64,000 nucleotides of DNA from Planctopirus ephydatiae (GTDB lineage Bacteria; Planctomycetota; Planctomycetia; Planctomycetales; Planctomycetaceae). Of the stretch, positions 62,901-64,000 are shown piece after piece. Made by a program: the position numbers and the translations under genes. The stretch is from NCBI RefSeq assembly GCF_007752345.1, contig NZ_CP036299.1, forward strand, positions 2,123,001 to 2,187,000. Reading direction: 5' to 3'. The notes beneath the pieces were generated by a model. The model did not search any database, was not told where the DNA came from, and was given only the letters and a program-made list of their open reading frames with translations. Each line of letters starts with the position of its first letter. Positions within the stretch are counted from its first letter, which is position 1.

Positions 62901-63088
62901 TGCCCCCGGTTAAAATTCTGATTTCTACCGGGGTGGTAAAGCCACAGGAGGGCACTGGCACAGCCGCAAGACCAGGTGAGTTCCATTTGAGATCATCAGC
63001 GTCTCGCATGGCAGTTCTTACGGTAACGAAACCTCCTCCGCCTCAGGCACACACGTAGCCCGCAGACGGCCAACCTGTCCCACCCAGC
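62901..63088 (+). repeat. repeat B copy 5
   Basis: GTTAAAATTCTGATTTCTAC, CGGGGTGGTAAAGCCACAGG, GAGGGCACTGGCACAGCCGC, then AAACCTCCTCCGCCTCAGGC and AGCCCGCAGACGGCCAACCT. Confidence 0.8.
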
Positions 63089-63236
63089 TAAATCCGTTTC
63101 ACCTGAGATCTGTCAAACTCTGGGTAGGCTCAGTAATCTGGCGATCCTCTCATACAGGGAGGCGGTTGGTGGAGAGCCTCTGGATTTTCTCTACGATCAG
63201 CTTCAGGCTCTTGATTTCTGCGGGAACGGGTAATAT

Positions 63237-63281
63237 AAAACCTGAGACTGAGACGCAGTCTCAGTCTCAGTCTCGGGTTTT
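63237..63281 (+). terminator. 18-bp hairpin with T-tail before the DUF1559 gene
   Basis: AAAACCTGAGACTGAGAC pairs with GTCTCAGTCTCGGGTTTT (one T-G pair) around a 9-base loop. A-run and T-run at the two ends suit a bidirectional terminator. The role is inferred. Confidence 0.65.
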
Positions 63282-63392
63282 GCTCCTGCCAGCCATTGAC
63301 CCGGATCACCTCAATCCGGTCAGAGCCAGCATCCCGGATCACCGCACCCGTCCATTCCGTGTCGCAAGTATCGATTTCCCGGAGATTCCCTC

Positions 63393-64000
63393 ATGCCGCT
63401 CCCGAGGTTCACTTCTTGCCGCTCCCGTGGCTTCACGCTCATCGAACTTCTGGTGGTGATTGCTATTATTGCCATCCTGATCGCCCTGCTCTTGCCTGCC
63501 GTGCAGCAGGCGCGCGAAGCTGCACGCCGCACGCAATGCAAGAATCATCTCAAGCAGATCGGTCTCGCGCTGCACAACTACGAGTCGACGCACAACACGT
63601 TTCCCCCGGGATGTGTTTCGATTCCAACCAGCACCTGGTCTGGCGTGTCGAATGACGGGATTCAAGAGACCGGTCCCGGTTGGGGCTTCTTCGCACACAT
63701 TTTGCCGTTTATCGATCAGGCCCCGTTGTACAACTCGATTAACTTCAATATAGCGATCACCGCTGCCAGCCACGCCACGCAGCGGCGGACGATCATTGCT
63801 CCCTACCGCTGTCCGAGCGACACCTGGGATCAGCCCGTCACCATTTTTTCCAACGGGGCGACGACTCCGACTCCAGCTCCCACAACCATCCTGGTCAGCG
63901 ATCTGGCTTCGATCAGCTACGTCGGCTGCGTCGGAGGCGGAAATCCCGCCGCCGCGCCGGCCTACACCGCGTTGTACGAGCAGCAGCCGTTCAACGGCAT
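63393..64000 (+). CDS. DUF1559 prepilin-like protein (partial, runs off right edge)
   Basis: An open frame starting at ATG 63393 and continuing to the window end, at least 202 codons. It begins with a type IV prepilin N-terminus: a short charged leader, then [20 protein letters not shown] and [16 protein letters not shown], with Gly before Phe as the processing site and the Glu at position +5. The DUF1559 body follows: [55 protein letters not shown]. This is the large planctomycete family of pseudopilin-like proteins. The role (pilus, secretion system or surface layer) is unknown. A hairpin lies about 110 bases upstream. Confidence 0.93.
   Translation, partial: MPLPRFTSCRSRGFTLIELLVVIAIIAILIALLLPAVQQAREAARRTQCKNHLKQIGLALHNYESTHNTFPPGCVSIPTSTWSGVSNDGIQETGPGWGFFAHILPFIDQAPLYNSINFNIAITAASHATQRRTIIAPYRCPSDTWDQPVTIFSNGATTPTPAPTTILVSDLASISYVGCVGGGNPAAAPAYTALYEQQPFNG

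Larger units (their letters stand above)
62626..63392. other. 767-bp intergenic region with repeats F, B and hairpins
   Basis: From left to right: a hairpin repeat with two copies flanking repeat F (62677-62863), B copy 5 (62901-63088), and an 18-bp hairpin (63237-63281). No gene seen. Confidence 0.6.

Overview
The window looks like a chromosomal segment of a planctomycete, probably of the Planctopirus/Planctomicrobium type (inference from gene content, not from a search). The markers are a DUF1559 prepilin-like gene at the right edge, a DUF1559-like double-module protein, an ECF sigma factor next to a Ser/Thr kinase with WD40 repeats, the small basic protein family, ThuA and xylose-isomerase-like secreted proteins, formylglycine-generating-enzyme-like domains, many signal peptides, and frequent GTG/TTG starts backed by clear Shine-Dalgarno sequences. 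No ribosomal RNA, phage, transposase or CRISPR array was seen. Two tRNA genes are present: Arg-CCG and Val-TAC.

Layout. 0-13 kb: a partial secreted protein, a GH3-family amido synthetase, the small basic protein, a sodium/neurotransmitter-type symporter with an EF-hand insertion, a UbiB/ABC1 kinase, a TIGR01777 epimerase, then aroA overlapping an rsmB-like gene, and tRNA-Arg. 13-21 kb: an aquaporin without a normal start codon, secreted proteins (unknown, HEAT-repeat, alpha/beta hydrolase plus serine protease, isoaspartyl peptidase). 21-29 kb: an HNH-associated-repeat protein, an MMPL/RND exporter, then a cobalamin riboswitch followed by a DUF6580 membrane protein, cobT, cobS and a cobC-like phosphatase. 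29-35 kb: a Pro/Cys-rich secreted protein, a flippase-like membrane protein overlapping an EVE-domain gene, a monoheme cytochrome and an SRPBCC-TIGR01777 fusion. 35-39 kb: a 1-kb repeat graveyard, then three same-strand genes separated by two about 91-bp imperfect hairpins that resemble integron attC sites. 39-50 kb: uvrB, a PQQ-propeller protein, the ECF sigma/kinase pair, tRNA-Val, a lipoprotein and a damaged-looking gene. 50-64 kb: two sugar-isomerase-like genes (one fused to ThuA), DUF1559-related proteins, a cytochrome c'-like protein, a double FGE-domain protein, and a fasciclin - ECF sigma - RskA-type anti-sigma locus like the mycobacterial SigK regulon.

The most striking non-genic feature is the density of short dispersed repeats between genes. 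I could separate at least seven families by eye (called A to G here): a roughly 180-bp element B (five near-full copies, all in the same orientation, all between 49.8 and 63.1 kb), a roughly 75-90-bp element A, and five shorter hairpin-forming families. Copies of C sit inside the cobalamin operon, and copies of E and C appear to have overrun the 5' end of one gene. Coordinates of repeats are by-eye estimates. Functions are from recognised motifs, without any database search.
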